DNA of 7,478 nt from Gemmatimonas phototrophica (GTDB taxonomy: Bacteria; Gemmatimonadota; Gemmatimonadetes; Gemmatimonadales; Gemmatimonadaceae), in contig CAMBRJ010000135.1 of the NCBI GenBank assembly GCA_945870175.1, forward strand, positions 1 through 7,478, read 5' to 3'. A model generated the notes under the pieces. That model saw only the letters and a list, made by a program, of their open reading frames with translations, was not told the origin of the DNA and made no database searches. Position numbers and translations under genes: made by a program. Positions 6,420 to 7,478 of this stretch are shown here, piece by piece; positions within the stretch are counted from its first letter, which is position 1, and the number at the start of each line of letters is the position of its first letter.

Positions 6420-7478
6420 TGGCGACCGTGAAGGCTGGCGTCGGCGGCTATCACGGCGTTGAGCAACACGTCGGCGCCATTCGCGATATCAGCCGCGCGA
6501 GAAAATTCTTTCGGCGAATGACTGATGCCGCCCACGCTGGGAATAAAGATCATGGCCATCGGCGCGATGTGCGCGATCTCCTGCGCGTCGTGTCCGGCTC
6601 CACTGGGCATGCGTTGTGACGACAGGCCAAGCGCGGTGGCGCTCGACTCGACCCAGTTCATGACCTGCGGATCGGAGACGGCCGGCTTGCTATCGGTGAG
6701 TCGCTTGAACGTGAAGGTGGTCTTGGTGGCAGCACCGATCTCACGCGCCAGCCGCTCGAAGATCTCGGTGAAGTGCTCGATCTTGGCTTGATCGAGGTCA
6801 CGCAGGTCGACCGTCATCATGACCTGTCCGGGAATCACATTGGTGGTATTCGGCGATACGACCATGCGGCCCACGGTGGCCACCTGGCGACCGGGTTCGG
6901 CGCGCACGGCGTCATTCACCGCCACGGTGAACTTGGCCGCGGCCAGCATGGCATCCTGTCGCTGATCCATGGGCGTGGCGCCGGCGTGGTTGGCAAAGCC
7001 GACAATTGTGACTTCGAACCATCGCAGTCCCACGATGCCCTGCACGACCCCGATCTGTTTGCCCGCCTTCTCGAGCAGGCCGCCCTGTTCGATGTGCAAC
7101 TCGATGTAGCAGGCGATGTCACCCTTCTTCTTGACCGACTCGCTCAGGCGCGACACATCGCCGCCGATAATGCCGATGCCGTCGCGGATGGTCTTACCCG
7201 AGCGCGCCACTTTGGCGAGCTCGACGTCGTTCATCTCGCCGATGGCGGTTTTACTGCCCGTCGTGCCGCCTTCCTCGTTCTGCCAGATCACGACATCGAG
7301 CGGGTGGCGCAGTCGCGTGCCCTTTTCGCGCAGGGTGCGCGCCACTTCGATGGCGCCGAACGAGCCCACCGGTCCGTCGAAGTTTCCGCCGTCGGTGACC
7401 GAGTCGATATGCGAGCCAATCAGAATGGGCGCGAGCGTGCGGTCCGTGCCGTCAAGTCGCGCGTAGATGTTGCCGGCG
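6416..7478 (-). CDS. M20-family N-carbamoyl-amino-acid / allantoate-type amidohydrolase (5' end missing)
   Basis: 353 residues are visible and the frame is open through the right edge. Family members have about 410-430, so roughly 60-75 N-terminal residues are outside. Motifs in order: GSHIDSV (His codon 7409-7411, Asp 7403-7405), GGNFDG (Asp 7376-7378, bridging ligand), NEEG (Glu-Glu 7271-7276), ELHIEQG (His 7094-7096), NHAGATPM (His 6986-6988), SGAGHDAQE (His 6590-6592) and GISHSPKE (His 6518-6520). This set is the signature of the hydantoinase/carbamoylase branch of M20 (HyuC, AmaB, AllC), cytoplasmic dimeric enzymes with two divalent metal ions. They split an N-carbamoyl amino acid into amino acid, CO2 and ammonia, or act on allantoate or ureidoglycine. 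Which substrate applies cannot be decided here. The loop after NEEG is about four residues shorter than the usual version. The stop overlaps the permease start by four bases, so the two are one operon. A GTG at 7369 lies inside the active site and is not the start. Confidence 0.9.
   Translation of the reverse strand, partial: AGNIYARLDGTDRTLAPILIGSHIDSVTDGGNFDGPVGSFGAIEVARTLREKGTRLRHPLDVVIWQNEEGGTTGSKTAIGEMNDVELAKVARSGKTIRDGIGIIGGDVSRLSESVKKKGDIACYIELHIEQGGLLEKAGKQIGVVQGIVGLRWFEVTIVGFANHAGATPMDQRQDAMLAAAKFTVAVNDAVRAEPGRQVATVGRMVVSPNTTNVIPGQVMMTVDLRDLDQAKIEHFTEIFERLAREIGAATKTTFTFKRLTDSKPAVSDPQVMNWVESSATALGLSSQRMPSGAGHDAQEIAHIAPMAMIFIPSVGGISHSPKEFSRAADIANGADVLLNAVIAADASLHGRQ

Noticed and set aside
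6416..7369. GTG at 7369 as the start of the carbamoylase-like hydrolase.
   Set aside because: The frame continues upstream to the window edge through the essential GSHIDSV and FDG metal-site motifs, so the true start is outside.

Overview
The window reads as a chromosomal segment of a GC-rich Gram-negative bacterium. Two predicted secreted or envelope proteins and an outer-membrane beta-barrel point to a diderm. The general style of the proteins, above all a DUF5686/Omp85-like barrel and a secreted AbgB-like amidohydrolase, recalls Gemmatimonadota. That taxonomic guess is an inference from protein style and was not tested by any search. I see no rRNA, tRNA, CRISPR array, insertion sequence, integrase or phage gene, and no obvious change in base composition.

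Layout: (1) Positions 1-2588, minus strand: a long exported protein with a C-terminal outer-membrane beta-barrel, whose last few codons probably lie just outside the left edge. (2) Positions 2589-2776: a divergent intergenic region with a clear ribosome binding site for the rightward gene but no convincing promoter. (3) Positions 2777-4495, plus strand: a secreted, zinc-dependent M20-family amidohydrolase resembling AbgB, in which the usual metal-binding cysteine is replaced by glutamate. (4) Positions 4520-4574: a near-perfect palindrome that sits between two converging genes and is the likely bidirectional terminator. (5) Positions 4594-4995, minus strand: a 133-residue protein of unknown function with a good ribosome binding site. 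(6) Positions 5088-6419, minus strand: a 12-helix APC-superfamily amino-acid permease. (7) Positions 6416-7478, minus strand: an M20-family N-carbamoyl-amino-acid (or allantoate-type) amidohydrolase that runs off the right edge and overlaps the permease start by four bases.

How the genes fit together: the hydrolase and permease at the right form a translationally coupled pair, which suggests uptake of an amino acid or derivative together with intracellular amide hydrolysis. The secreted M20 enzyme could release amino acids or aminoacyl groups outside the cytoplasm, but it is convergent with that pair and a shared pathway is only a guess. The barrel protein is transcribed divergently from the secreted hydrolase across a short shared intergenic region, so coordinated expression is possible but unproven. 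I found no clear sign of a new multi-gene system. The best second looks are the Cys-to-Glu metal-ligand change, the short loop after the Glu-Glu motif in the carbamoylase-like enzyme, the terminator palindrome, and the family placement of the barrel protein.
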